Shown: positions 36,316-48,443, counted from the first letter of the stretch. The stretch: 64,000 nt of DNA from Acanthacorydalis orientalis (GCA_034766995.1 CM068316.1:26702606-26766605), one strand, 5' to 3'. Translations and numbers: made by a program. Notes: generated by a model not told the origin, from the letters alone.

Positions 36316-36600
36316 GCAGCCTCTATCAATCCACTGCTGAATAAAGGCCTCTTCCATGATTTCCTTTTGTTCGTACTCTTCATATTACAGAAGGTCTGGG
36401 AGCTTGACTCTCCGCGCTGATCCCACTTGTGTATCGGCGAATACCTCTCCATTTTGGCCGGGAATAGTTTCTAAGTTTTCTCTGTATGGTTAAATCCACC
36501 GATATTCAAAGAATATCACAGTACATCTCCTAAGAATCCCATTCGCACCTTCCGGCCGCTTTGGGGCAATGTTGTAGGAATTTAGGGAATGATATATACA
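36281..36600 (-). mobile_element. RTE-like LINE 3' end with (TA)n tail
   Basis: On the minus strand, sequence ending AAATCATGGAAGAGGCCTTTATTCAGCAGTGGATTGATAGAGGCTGCAGATA runs into (TA)n (36312 down to 36281). The same junction, ATCATGGAGGAGGACTTTATCCAGTGG..GAAGCTGCTG then (TA)n, ends the LINE at 56807. Only the 3' few hundred bases are present, the 5'-truncated form typical of LINE insertions. The upper boundary is uncertain. Confidence 0.7.
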
Positions 36601-36807
36601 ATTCGGTCACCTTTATATCTAATTAATATTTGGTGATTAAATTAGATTTACATTAAAGGACATGATTTAAAAATTATTTTTATTACATTATCCCGACGAT
36701 TTCTGTCCATTTAAATCATTTGAATACCAATTATCCCCTACTGAATTCTGCATACGTGCTTCCTTTAGCTAGATGAGTCTCATTACATGGAACTTGTGAT
36801 AGATCTA

Positions 36808-37229
36808 CACTGTTCAATTATATAATTGGAGCCCAAGGCACGTTCGCAGCGAAGGATTGAAACAGGGGCAACAAAGGCTACCGCCCAAGGAGTAAATTTT
36901 GAAATGATGAAAATTTTATCTTCAAACACAAATTAGATTTGCAGGTAGTTCAAATGTGAAATGAAAAACTTAATCTAAAAATGTTGTAGTGCAAATTTTG
37001 TTGCCGAAATCTATGTAACAGAACTTCATAGTTTGCATTTTTTAAATGAATTAAATGAATGGAAAATTTTTAGAAATTTTTTAGGTATTATTAAAATTTT
37101 TCTGTTGAAATATTCTCAAAATTACGAACAGTCACGGATTTCTCTTAATTTATTTGGACAAAATTTGTGGAGGAAGGAGCGGATTTGGATCGTTGGCCTA
37201 GTACGACAACTAGTGTAAATCCAGCTCTG
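36808..37229. mobile_element. Possible hAT-type relic
   Basis: The right part, inverted, reads CAGAGCTGGATTTACACTAG and GGCCAACGATCCAAATCCGC, a pattern common at hAT ends. The left part CACTGTTCAATTATATAATTGGAGCCCAAGGC shows weaker matching. No 8-bp target duplication is convincing, so the borders are tentative. Confidence 0.4.
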
Positions 37230-37479
37230 GTCGTCTGGTTACACAACATATATTTGATTCCACATGTCATATAACACACTAAAATAATGGATCACTTATA
37301 TTGTAATCAAGAAAGTAAATGAGTTTAAAACTCATTTAAACGATTTAAACGATAAAACATATTTTTCGATTAATATCCCACGGACAAAAAAGGTTCATTT
37401 CCTATTAGAGAGAATAAGATCATGGAGTGTACATAAGAAGTGTACATAGCACAATGAATATTTCTTCTTTAATCGGAAG

Positions 37480-37522
37480 AAAACGTATTTGTCGAATTTG
37501 GTTGTTTTAGATTTTCAAATTA

Positions 37523-37596
<74 letters not shown>

Positions 37597-37833
37597 ACCG
37601 CATCAAAAATCGCCCTTTTTGATTAGGACCACAAGAATGCTAAGAGCACAAGAATAATAAAAACGCTTTTGTCGAATTTGTTTGTTTTAGATTTTTCAAT
37701 TAATATATATATATATATATATAGCGAACCGCACCAAAAATCGCCCATTTTGATTAGGACCACAAGAATGCTAAGAACACAAGAATAATAAAAACGCTTT
37801 TGTCGAATTTGGTTGCTTTAGATTTTTGAATTA

Positions 37834-37904
<71 letters not shown>

Positions 37905-38006
37905 ACCACAACAAAAATCGCCCTTTTTGATTAGGGTCACAAGAATGCTCAGAGCACAAAAATAATAAAGACGCTTTTGTCGAATTTTGTTGTTTTAGAT
38001 TTTTGA

Positions 38007-38079
<73 letters not shown>

Positions 38080-38188
38080 ACCGAATCAAAAATCGCCCTT
38101 TTTGATTAGGATCACATGAATGCTAAGAGCACAAGAATAATAAAAACGCTCTTGTCGAATTTGGTTGTTTTAGATTTTTGAATTAATA

Positions 38189-38276
<88 letters not shown>

Positions 38277-38392
38277 ATACATATATATCGAACCGCATCA
38301 AAAATCGCCCTTTTTGATTAGGATCACATGAATGCTAAGAGCACAAGAATAATAAAAACGCTTCTGTCGAATTTGGTTGTTTTAGTTTTTGA

Positions 38393-38447
<55 letters not shown>

Positions 38448-38500
38448 ACCACATCAAAAATCGCCCTTTTGGATTAGGACCACAAGAATACTAAGTGGTA
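37480..38500. repeat. Six-copy satellite with conserved core and hypervariable (TA)n spacer
   Basis: The core CGAACCRCATCAAAAATCGCCC begins at 37594, 37725, 37902, 38077, 38289 and 38445. Each core continues TTTTTGATTAGGAYCACAAGAATGCTAAGAGCACAAGAATAATAAAAACGCTTTTGTCGAATTTGGTTGTTTTAGATTTTTGAATTAATA and then a (TA)n block of different length. Unit lengths are 131, 177, 175, 212 and 156 bp, and the variation lies almost wholly in the TA block. The last unit ends abruptly at ACTAAG. Confidence 0.92.
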
Positions 38501-39856
38501 ATTGACATTTGTGATGTTTGTTTTAGTTTTGTTTGATGGTTGTTTTATGCCCATTATAGGGTAGGTTTAAAATTTGTTGGATAACTTAACAACGCTTTTT
38601 TCGGTTATGATCACAGGAATCGTGAGAGTTTATTATCGATTACAGGGACTCACTTCTCTGAGTGCGTGTAATATAGGTACTTGGTAATTATTTTTTCTTA
38701 GTTGACTATAAAGATTTTTTCTGGAAATTTTGATGTTTTAAGATCTAATTAAAGGATAATTTTTCAAACATAAAATTTTTCTTGTAGTGAGAGTTATGAG
38801 ATATAGGTCTGTACTATTTATATTTGAAATATGTTTTAGATTAGTGAAAAAATACTTATTTATTAAGAAATTCTTTTACCATTTTTTATTTGTAATTCAA
38901 TTCATTTAAAAGTTTACTAAATAGCTAATTTGCATTTCATTATTGTGAAATGTACGTGATGGGAAATGTGAGAAAATGTATTTGATTGTGTTATTTTTAT
39001 TTAGATTACATGATCCACTTTATCTTTTTGTTTATTACACATGTTTTTATTTTTTTACATTCACTTATATTTTTTTTAGTCGCAGAAAGTAGTTATTATA
39101 ATGTTAATTTTTTTAATAGATGCAGATGTCTTTTCATGTGAATATATTTGTTTATTTTTTATAATTATACAGAATACGTTTTGTTGTACATACACATTTT
39201 CTTCATCTTTTGTTCAATTTAAATTACGGATGATATTGAGTTGTTGAATTTTAAATTGTCTTTATTTATTTATTTCAACATTTATTTCATCTCATTTTCA
39301 ATATTTTTTTGTTGAATTTTAATATTTGCTTAATTATTTTAAGTATTATGTCTTTGTATATTGGATTATTAAAAGCAAAATTTTCTTCATACAAAATTAT
39401 TGCTCTACTCTAATTTATTTTAAAATCTGCAATGATTTTTTTCTCAAAAAGAAATGGTATATGCAATTATAATAATATTTTGGTATATATTTTAATACTA
39501 AAATTATTCTGCTATTTCGAATGTAAATTAATTCCTGTTAAGTTAAAGAAAGGTATAAAGTGGTCAACAAAATATTGATTTTAAACATTTTGTTTATGAG
39601 CTATTAGAAATTTCTTGAGTCTTTATCTTAATCGTATTCTTCATCTCAAAAAAATACAAATTTATATCAAATTGTGAGTGTATTTATTATTCATTCAGCG
39701 AGATTCAGCGTCATCTGTATAATATTGAATATTTGCCTTTTTTCATTGATAATTCGAATCAATATTCGCTGACAAAATTTTATCTTAATACAACGTAAAT
39801 TCTGTTCTTATATTTAAATTGTGTGGATGTGTATTAAATTTTCTTTTTGGTTTTTA
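38501..39856. other. AT-rich stretch without recognised genes
   Basis: A diverged satellite-like trace (GGTTATGATCACAGGAATCGTGAGAG) occurs at about 38602-38627. Otherwise nothing is seen. Confidence 0.55.
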
Positions 39857-39857
39857 G

Positions 39858-39915
39858 CTATTGGGTTAAAGTGAATGTAACAATGAGTGGGCACGTCCCA
39901 TTTCCTGGACATTGA
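39858..39915 (+). CDS. Candidate terminal exon of an unidentified plus-strand gene
   Basis: An acceptor with a pyrimidine tract (ttttctttttggtttttag) precedes one phase base and YWVKVNVTMSGHVPFPGH, then TGA. GC is raised only across this segment. It is short, so chance is possible. The peptide is not recognised. Confidence 0.33.
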
Positions 39916-40371
39916 TGCAATAATTAATAAATATTAAGCTAAATACAGTAAATAACAAAACAAATCTGATTGATTTGCATTCCTTGAGCATTTGATCATA
40001 CGTTTTATAATATGTATATTTCAATAATTTTTTTGTTCAAAATATTTTAGAAATTACTTGAATTGTAACTGTCACATTCACATCGCATTTTCTTAGTTTC
40101 GTTAAGGTACAAGTAAAAAAAACACAAATTATTTAGAAGATAAATATTAAAATATACGGTATTTTTACATTAATAAAAAGTTTTAGATTACCGTAAATAG
40201 TCGAAAGAAATGTCAAAAAATTAGAATTTCAATATTTGTTATTAAGTGTCTATGTATTACATAGTCATGTACTACATGTCTGTGTAGTACATGGAAACTT
40301 ATTGTAGCATTTATCTGAAAGAAACTTGTAAGTATTTGGTATTGTTTTCAATCATTATTAATTTATTTAAT

Positions 40372-40427
<56 letters not shown>

Positions 40428-40630
40428 ATGTGTGTGTGATGAATTTTATGCTCTTTTATGTTTGTTTTAATACGTTTTGTTATACGTAAACTTAAAATTT
40501 TGCATTATATTTAAATCTGTATATTTAGTCCAATGGATTTGGCTGTGGAATATTGCATCGTAATGGACAATCTAATTTTAGTTGTGGGATGATGGATGTG
40601 GGAGTTGTCTAGAGTATAATTACATTTTTG
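39916..40630. other. AT-rich stretch with compound microsatellite
   Basis: (TA)n runs into (TG)n at 40376-40438. A patch at 40258-40291 contains near-repeats of TACATGT. No gene is seen. Confidence 0.55.
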
Positions 40631-40639
40631 TGAACAGTC

Positions 40640-41010
40640 AGACCTTAACTGTCACGGCCAGCGCGAAGAAAGGATTAAATTCCAGGTATATATTTCACAG
40701 ATGATGTATTTCATTGACGAATGGAGCAAAGAGAAATATCCCATCGCCTTTCGAAATGTCTCTAATTTGGTATGGACCAATGAAAAAAAATAAGAAAAAG
40801 AAATCTTTGAAAAAGACCTTCAATAATTTAACAACAGGAGATTGGCAACAATCTGACTTTGAATTACAAGACCAGAAAATAAAAAAGTAACTACAGGTAG
40901 AAGAAAAAAGTAAAAATAGAGAACAAGCAAAGTTAAAAGAGATTCAAGAGAAAGAAACTGGAATAGTTCCCACTGAGAAAACAAACTTGATGTAAAGTTA
41001 AAAAAATTAA
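40640..41010 (+). pseudogene. Unidentified coding-like remnant, Lys/Glu-rich
   Basis: A GC-richer start (CTGTCACGGCCAGCGCGAAG) leads to one frame reading VNSQTLTVTASAKKGLNSRY, then after a stop NGAKRNIPSPFEMSLIWYGP, KTFNNLTTGDWQQSDFELQD and, after another stop, VEEKSKNREQAKLKEIQEKE. A second frame is open over 40700-40790 (MMYFIDEWSKEKYPIAFRNV). The codon texture and coiled-coil-like tail suggest a protein-coding origin. An A-rich tract follows the last open segment, so a processed pseudogene is possible. The family is unknown. Confidence 0.4.
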
Positions 41011-41274
41011 CAGTAGAAAAAAAAATGTTACAAAAAAAATAAATGTTATAATTTTTATTTGTTATGCTTGTGTTGCCATAGATTCTGGTGTTAAAATCTA
41101 TGTGACGGGGGGGGGGGAGGAGTTAATTCTCTAAGTGTCTAACGCGTGAGATGAGACGTATTGTTCCTAATGTATTCCTAAAAATGTTCCTAATGTATTC
41201 TGAAAGTCTGAAAAGTTCAAAATAATTTAAATGTAACTAAGTTAACTTAAAAAAGGAAATATTTTATATATACG

Positions 41275-41333
<59 letters not shown>

Positions 41334-42510
41334 GAGAAATAAAGTTATTATGTTCATTATATAAAACTATCTTTGATGTTTTCTAACCTTTATAAATTTT
41401 TATTTTTCAAAGTAAATATACTTTTTTTAATTTCTAGTGTTTTTAATTAACATTTTCATTACTTTTGGTGTATGAAAATGTTTTGAATCATTTAAAAAAT
41501 ATCTATGATGATAAAAAAAAATATGTCCAAGTACTGGGACGTCCAAAGCTGGACACTCGATCGGTCGTGTTTGGATGCCCATGTATTGGTACATTCATAA
41601 CAATCTATATTTCTATTTATTCTACATTTAATATTGCAAAAGATAAACTTTTTTTATATTTTTCTAGTAAAAATACGGTTACAGTTCTAAATAAAAAAAT
41701 GTGCTTAACATTAATTTTGTTTCAAATATTTCAAATATATCTGCCTTATATTTTTAAACGTCCATTTATTGGTACATTTACCTTATTGAGTTATTTTTCT
41801 TGACTAGTTTAAGAATATGTATCAGATAGTTAATAACTGATTTTTGAGAATCATACAAGTTTGGTAATCAATTGTAGCACACAATTCAACAAATGGTTTA
41901 ATGTTTAAGAATTGAAGAAAATATAACTATGACGAATATGCAAGTATAAACACAATCATGTTCAACTTTGAAAAGTGTTTAAAAATTTATTTATGATGTT
42001 TTTTTTAACTGATATTTTCCTTTTAACTATCTAAAAAATACTTTTTTTTTACAAAAATGTATATTTAAATGTTAATTTCTTGTATTACAATCTGTTATTA
42101 CTGATATCGTTAGATTTTATGTATTTTTCTTTTTTATACAATCTTAAATAATGTTAAACAAAAGATTTGATAATAATAATTATATTTTTCATTGCATGTA
42201 ATATATCATATGTGAAGGATGTATTGCTTTAAAAACAAACCATGTACTATTGAAGATACAAAAGGAAACAGCTTTTGAATTTGGTATACATTTTATTGCA
42301 ACATAATTCATATTTATATATTAGTGAAAATGTATGAATAAACATTATTTATTAATACATTCCGTACTGCATATGTATGATAATAGATCCATTTGAAATT
42401 AAAAAAAAAAAATGGTGAGAATATGATCGAAATCTCTCTAAATGTAACAATTACGACTCCAGAACTGTTGTCATTTTATGCAATACTAAAGTACACATAA
42501 TTTCTTTCCA
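41011..42510. other. AT-rich stretch without recognised genes
   Basis: Contains an uninterrupted G run at 41107-41117, (TA)n at 41286-41332 and two GTATTGGTACATTC/TTATTGGTACATTT copies near 41582 and 41766. The open frame at 41465-41803 has no recognisable protein family. Confidence 0.55.
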
Positions 42511-42511
42511 G

Positions 42512-42627
42512 TTTCCAAAGACAATACAGATGTTCTTATTGTAGTAGCGCACTATAATGTTGACGTTTACAACACATCACCTTTTATTCTTTGCTGCGTA
42601 TATCGCAACATATCTACGTACCGCTGA
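42512..42627 (+). CDS. Candidate exon of an unidentified plus-strand gene
   Basis: Acceptor cacataatttctttccag, two phase bases, then SKDNTDVLIVVAHYNVDVYN, TSPFILCCVYRNISTYR and TGA at 42625-42627. The opening TDVLIVVAHYN resembles the first strand of glycosyltransferase-like folds, but this is not enough to assign a family. GC-rich sequence with other open frames continues to about 42780, ending at a (TA)n array (42797-42839), so the exon limits may differ. Confidence 0.38.
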
Positions 42628-42791
42628 CATCGATCGAACGTGGGCGAGGGGTTGTCAAAATAAGGAACATTGTGCTGAAGGAAGATAGTTTACTCCAATG
42701 TGTACACGTCGGCGCAGAAAACCTATCGGTGTTTACAGTTAGTCTTTTCAAACATGGCGTATACCCAATTCCTCGTTTATTATTGTTGTTG

Positions 42792-42842
<51 letters not shown>

Positions 42843-42915
42843 TTATAATTAAAGTGTGTTTTAAATATATTTTTATTCGTTTTTTATTATTTTTTAATAT
42901 ATTTTAAATAAAATA

Positions 42916-44204
42916 TGAGGATGATTTGAAATTTCGCGGCCTAACATATAAGTGGCGATAATATTTTAAATATTTGTAGCCCATTAGAAAGCGATGTCTA
43001 TTTTATATATAATCTCAAAGTCTATAATTAATGTGTCAAGCAGTTTGTTGTAAACATCAATTTAAATAAAACTCTTCAGTGCCGTTGTTGAAATGGATAA
43101 AGTTGAACATTGTGATAATTTTTTTTGTCAAAAAGGGTTTAACGCCAACAGAAATCTTTAATGAGATGTAAAATATACTGGGTGATAGTGTAACTTCGTA
43201 TACAACCGTAAACAGTGGGCAGTTGAATTTAAATGTGACCGTGCAAAGCTTAGAAGTTAACCTGCATAGTGGACGTCCGAAAACTGTAACAAAAAAGAAA
43301 TCATCCACAAAGTGCACGATATTGTCTTACAGGATCGACGATTGAAGGTGTCCGAAATTGCTAACGTTGTGGGTGTTTCAGATGAACGTATGTATCATAT
43401 CCTAATTGAAGAGTTAGGTATGAAAAAGCTATCAGCAAGATGGATGCCGCGTTGGTTGACAATTGATCATAAACGGATTCGAGTACAAATTTTCCAATAT
43501 TGTTTGGATCGATTTAAGAGGGATACGATTGACTATATCCGACGATTTGTTACTACAGATGAGATTTGGATTCTGTATTACACTCCGGAGTCAAAATAAC
43601 AATCAAAGTAATAGAAACATGGTCATTCTTCACCATCAAAATAAGCAAAATCAGTTTTATCCACTAGAAAGGTTATGGTTTCAATTTTTTGGGATGCTAA
43701 AGGGATCCTGCTAATTGATTACCTTCCAAAGAGTCAAAAGATAACGGCAGAGTATTATGCTAAACTCTTGGATCGACTAGATCAAAGAATTCGTGAGAAA
43801 AGACCAGGTTTATCAAAAGAAAAAAAATATTTTCAATCATGACAATGCACGTCTTCAGACAAATGTTGAATCCATGGAAAAATTCGTTGAATTGAAATAC
43901 GACTTGCTGTCCCATCCAGCCTATTATCCAGAGTTAGCTTCCTCAGAGTTCTATGTGTTCGGAAAACTTGAAAACGTCCTTGATGGTAGGAAATTTTTGT
44001 CAGACGAAGAATTGATAACAACATTGAATCGCTATTTTGAGGACCTTCAAGTACATGATTTCAGGAACGGAATAAAAGCACTGGAGCATCGCTGGATGAA
44101 GTACATTGAAGTTCAGGGGGACCATGTTGAAAAATAAAAGTAATTTAAAAACACAAGTTATATTGTTTCATAGTTAGGTCGCGAACTTTTCAAATCGTCA
44201 TCGC
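42916..44204 (+). mobile_element. Full-length degraded mariner (about 1290 bp), GATGAYGATTTGAAA ends
   Basis: Left end TGAGGATGATTTGAAATTTCGCGGCCTAAC and, inverted, right end TGCGATGACGATTTGAAAAGTTCGCGACCTAAC. TA lies on the left; the right flank is mutated. It is full size for a mariner and contains most of a transposase. Confidence 0.88.
43093..44137 (+). pseudogene. Mariner transposase with altered catalytic triad
   Basis: ATG at 43093 (MDKVEH) with an early frame change. It is then open from 43312: DRRLKVSEIANVVGVSDERM, MKKLSARWMPRWL and VTTDEIWILYYTPESK (first Asp site), then a stop. After another frame change: FWDAKGILLIDYLPKSQKIT and AEYYAKLLDRLDQRIREKRP, then NHDNARL (second Asp), YYPELASSEFYVFG where the third Asp is replaced by Glu, and LEHRWMKYIEVQGDHVEK. 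It is inactive. Confidence 0.88.
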
Positions 44205-45526
44205 AATTCATTTAATTAAATTATTTATTATTGAAATTTATTAAATGTATTATACATTTATTGAACAGAAGAAACGAATAATAAAATAATGGAAAATAGT
44301 GTGAAAAAATGAAATACAAAAAGAGTGAACAAATGTTCAGTTTTATTTATTTTTTCAGTATATTTAGACAAGAAATGAAAATAACCAAGCTAGTTATACA
44401 ATTCTAACATATAGTATTTTTGATTTTAATAAGATTATTTGTGAAAATAGTTATGTAAATTGGAAAAGACTGATAAAATATAAACGAAAATTTGTATTGT
44501 AACTATTTAAAAAAAAATTCATACAAATACATTTTACACATTCTATACATTTTGTTCGAAATCAGTAACTGGTAAGTCATTAGAGACCTTTATTGTTATT
44601 CTTGCAATAAAAAACTGAAAGCGTTATTTTTTTACGGGAATAGGGATTAAAAATAAAATATAGATCGACTCAGTCATTTCTTTTATTAAACTAAAAAATT
44701 AGTTAGTCTTCATTAATTTTGTTAAAGATAATAAAAAATATTAATACAGCTATTTTATAAATTTATTTTTTACTCTTCACAAACCATATATGCTTATTTT
44801 TGTTTAAAAAGTCTCAATAATTGATTATTGATCATATTTGATTTTACTTATTTTCATTTCGATGGCGATGTCATTATCCTCAGAGCGCGTCAGATTATCG
44901 AAGTGAATTTAGCCACAGTTTTAAAAACTATAAATAAACATTTCTCTTCAACATAGACTTTGTCCTGCGGACACAGTGACGAGGAATGCGGGTTTTTATT
45001 ATATATAATTATTCATTATTTTTGTAATCATATTTTCTATCTCTTCAATGTTGATGCTTATTAAATTTCACTTTTTTATACTGACAATAATGTGGGTCAT
45101 TTTCATTTAAATTTATTTTTGTCTGTTATTGTTATTTATGTAACATATTTTAATATATTTATTATTGTTATTTGTATAACATATTTTAATAAATTAATTA
45201 TTGTTATTTGTATAACATATTTTAATGTATTAATTAACAGTTTTACTCTTCTGAACCGAATTATGTAATTGTAACTTTTTCCCTAAGCAATTGTAATTCC
45301 GTTCTTAATGCCATCATTCTGTGCATTTTTGAAATTTTTATTGTTTAAATTTTATCATATTTTCTTCGTTTGATTAATGCAATTCATATTCCGTATAGAT
45401 TTTCTAACTAAAAATAGTTATATTATATATTATCATGGATTTGGAATTTATTATTGAATGTTAAAAATATAGTTGTCGTTATTTTAAAAATAATAGTAAA
45501 TTATTAGGAATATCATGTATTTTGTT

Positions 45527-45561
<35 letters not shown>

Positions 45562-46211
45562 GTAATAACTTATATAAAAATAAGAAGAAAATATCATTTA
45601 AAAAAATAAAATCAGAAAATATTAAGTACTAATATTTTCTGATCTAATATTCAGTGGTAGACTTGTGTAATTTCCTTTTTATCGTTATATCTTCTTATTA
45701 TGTTTTCAATTTACATAATGTTTGAATTTTGAATTTGTTAAATGTTACATCTAGGTGTGTGTTTTCAACAATGTTTGTTGTTTATAATTCGAATTTCTAA
45801 AGAGAAGCAGAAACTTAATTGACTTATATTTACATCTCGTTAATTCATTGCATCTCTTCATTGTCTATGTGTTATATGGCTACTGAGTCGAGTAACATTT
45901 ACTTAATGACAATTATTTCTATTTGTGTTTTTTCTTTAGATATTTATTCTCAGGGATTTACGTCACATATATTGCATTTAATAATATATTATACACTATG
46001 TATCGTGCTGGATTGCAATTGTAATTTTATGTAATGCTTTAGTGTTTAAGTACTTTTGAAATTATTCTACTAAGGATTGTACTGTGATTTGTATAATTTT
46101 AACATTGTTTTATATTGCATAAGAAAGGCGTTTTTCTATTTATATGATCTGCTTTCGACAATTATGTATATATATATACATATATACATACACATATATA
46201 CATATATACAT

Positions 46212-46246
<35 letters not shown>

Positions 46247-46668
46247 TATATATATATAAGGTATTATTTTTGTTAGATACTCAACAATTAATCAACTATA
46301 CGAATTATAGAACCATGAAAATGTCATAAAAAATAAAATTTGTAACTATCAGTATTGCAACTAATATTGTGTGTGATAAGTCATTGTTGAAGACTGTATT
46401 TTTTTTTTATGGATTGAATTTCATGATCACAATGATACATTTATTATTTTTTTTTCACTAATGAAGAGTGTCGTCCAAAAAACAAGTACGATAGACACAA
46501 TACTCGATTGATAAGTCAATCTTTAATAATATACCATATAATTATAAAATGTATTGATCTCATCCTATTATTTAAATGTTGTTACATAGTGTTTTGTGAA
46601 CATTCTTAGAATTTTTCTTGAAATATTATCCAAAACGTTGTTTTTTTTTTGTATAGAAGAAAATTAGT

Positions 46669-46728
<60 letters not shown>

Positions 46729-46741
46729 CATACATATATTT
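44205..46741. other. AT-rich stretch with tandem repeats
   Basis: Includes the old repeat 44855-44925 (relative at 6950-7015), a tandem repeat of about 48 bp in three copies at 45120-45235 (TTATTGTTATTTGTATAACATATTTTAAT), a (TA)n array at 45530-45557, a compound array at 46165-46259 and another at 46671-46739. A patch at 45945-46030 behind an AG is open but hydrophobic and AT-rich; it is not called. Confidence 0.55.
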
Positions 46742-47162
46742 CAACGTTGGGCAAACTGCGGTCCCCAAAGCTACTCTGAGCGGCTCCCTTGACAATACTG
46801 GGTTTCATTGCCAATTTTCCTAAACTATTATATTCATAATCTATAGGAGAATAGAATGTACCAATATTTTATCTATAAACAGGTAATTCAAATTATCTTT
46901 TCAAACATCCGTACGCATTATGTGTTCAAACTAGTTAACTGTGTTTAAACTATTAACTGCAAAAATGAAAATTCAATTAAAGTTTTTAACGAGAAGAGAT
47001 TAAACATAATCTGCTTTAGTGAGTAGGACTACTATGTATTTGTATTTTTTATTATTTATAAATACAGTTTTAAAATAATATTTTCTGTGGCTCTTGAACA
47101 TTTAAAAATATATGAATAGTATTATATGTGGCTCTTATTATCGAAGCAATTGCCCACCACGG
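46742..47162. mobile_element. Possible non-autonomous hAT-type element
   Basis: The left part CAACGTTGGGCAAACTGCGG and, inverted, right part CCGTGGTGGGCAATTGCTTCG resemble hAT ends. GCGGCTCCCTTG and TGTGGCTCTT motifs lie just inside, as in many hAT relics. The target duplication is obscured by flanking (TA)n on both sides. Confidence 0.45.
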
Positions 47163-47166
47163 ATGT

Positions 47167-47235
<69 letters not shown>

Positions 47236-47236
<1 letters not shown>

Positions 47237-47336
47237 GTGGGTCGTTTGATAAGTATGGTAAAAAGCAAGTTAAACACAGTTTTTTGGAAAAAATAGATTT
47301 TATTTTTCAACATAGTCTCCATTGAGGGCTATACAC
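47236..47336 (-). mobile_element. Left-end fragment of the GGGTCGTTTGATAAG mariner
   Basis: TGTGGGTCGTTTGATAAGTATGG and about 100 bp of subterminal sequence (..CATAGTCTCCATTGAGGGCTATACAC) match 29937-30050 and 49064 onward, then stop abruptly where piggyBac-type sequence begins. A (TA)n array (47167-47235) flanks the end. Confidence 0.8.
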
Positions 47337-47339
47337 ATG

Positions 47340-47994
47340 AGTGGGATAGACTTTTTTGGGGTGTGATGGATAATAGCATTTGTCAATGCCTATATTGTGC
47401 ACGGGATTACATTTGAAAAAAGACACGGTAAAATATTTCAGAAGGTCGGTTACACAAGGACTGATGACTATGAAGGATGCTGGCTGGAAGAAAAGGATAT
47501 CTAGAGAGAGTGACCCAAACCCTGGCCAATCAAAGTGGCGGAAATTGAATTATTGAACACTGGGAGATGTAAAACTGGGAAATAGAGGTACTCATTGAAC
47601 AACATTTATGGAAAATAAAGGATGGTGTGAGGTGTGAAGTATGTAGCATGAAGAAAATACAGTCTAATTCTCATTCGAAATGTTTTTATTGCAATGTTAT
47701 TTTGTGTTTGACTGATAACACATTTTCTCTTGAGTATCATGAAGCTAATGTGTAATTTTAATAAGTTTAACACTTTTAATTCAAATTATTTTTTATAAGG
47801 TTCCTAACAATTTTCGATCAATTGAGATACATAAAGTTCCTGACGGTACAAATTAGTCTAGGTCTCAAAACGATACTTGCAGTTCTAATAAAAAATCTTA
47901 AAAAATATGTATGTTTCATTTCAAACAATTTAAACGTATTTTTATGTTAAAATGTCAGAATCATTAAATATTTCTAATGGCCGGTAGGAAAGAG
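47340..47994 (+). mobile_element. 3' part of a piggyBac-like element
   Basis: The right terminus, inverted, reads TTAA-CTCTTTCCTACCGGCC, a piggyBac-type end with a TTAA target (47995-47998) followed directly by a second TTAA. The element is inserted in a TTAA that relic A (7580) still carries in the homologous leader of another mariner. The 5' part has been lost at the junction near 47337. Confidence 0.75.
47341..47755 (+). pseudogene. piggyBac-family transposase C-terminus with Cys-rich domain
   Basis: WDRLFWGVMDNSICQCLYCA corresponds to the segment after the last catalytic Asp. After frame changes, KGWCEVCSMKKI belongs to an open frame ending at 47755 with the arrangement C-x2-C-x12-C-x2-C-x4-C and a final YHE, the RING/PHD-like cysteine-rich tail of piggyBac transposases. 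Because of the breaks it cannot encode a working enzyme. Confidence 0.8.
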
Positions 47995-48002
47995 TTAAGT
48001 TA

Positions 48003-48441
48003 AATGAATCATAACTGTTTTAAATTAAAACATTTTCATGTCGTTTCAGGACTTTAAAGTATCAGTATTAACATTTAAAAGCGCTATAATTCTTGGTCAA
48101 ACAGTTGGCATAATCTCACAAAACAGTAGTGAACACGATGGTGTCCAAGAAGCAGTATATTAGGTATTGCAAACTTTTCGTATTCCAGCTGAAAAAAAGT
48201 CTGAATGATTTTTTCAGCTTTGGAGGAAAGTGTTGTGACCCATAAAACAAGAAGTCCGAAAATGCATTAAGACTTCATCGACTCAAAGCCGCCATTTTTT
48301 TCGACAAGGGGTTCATTAATTACCCGACAGATGGACTAAGGTTATATAAAATAATCGGGAATGTTTTGAAAACTAAATGTATTTAATTTTTCTGTAAATA
48401 TTCATTTTTTATAAAAAATTCACCGAATTAATTTGTACACC
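48003..48441 (+). mobile_element. Internally deleted mariner, GGTGTACAAATTAAT family (copy B)
   Basis: The leader and first transposase codons (about 48005-48250) match relic A at 7580-7830. Later sequence encodes FFFRQGVH and LPDRWTKVI, the usual mariner C-terminal region, and the right end, inverted, is GGTGTACAAATTAATTCGGTG with TA. The catalytic middle is deleted. The left end is interrupted by the piggyBac insertion. Confidence 0.75.
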
Positions 48442-48443
48442 TA

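Noticed and set aside
37480..38500. CRISPR-like repeat/spacer appearance of the satellite
   Set aside because: Spacers are simple (TA)n of variable length, cores are about 115 bp, and the sequence is eukaryotic; there are no cas genes.
41465..41803. 112-codon open frame at 41465
   Set aside because: The sequence is low-GC with no recognisable domain; length alone is not evidence in AT-rich DNA lacking splice context.
45945..46030. Open frame behind tttttctttag
   Set aside because: It is hydrophobic and AT-rich with no GC rise, indistinguishable from background.
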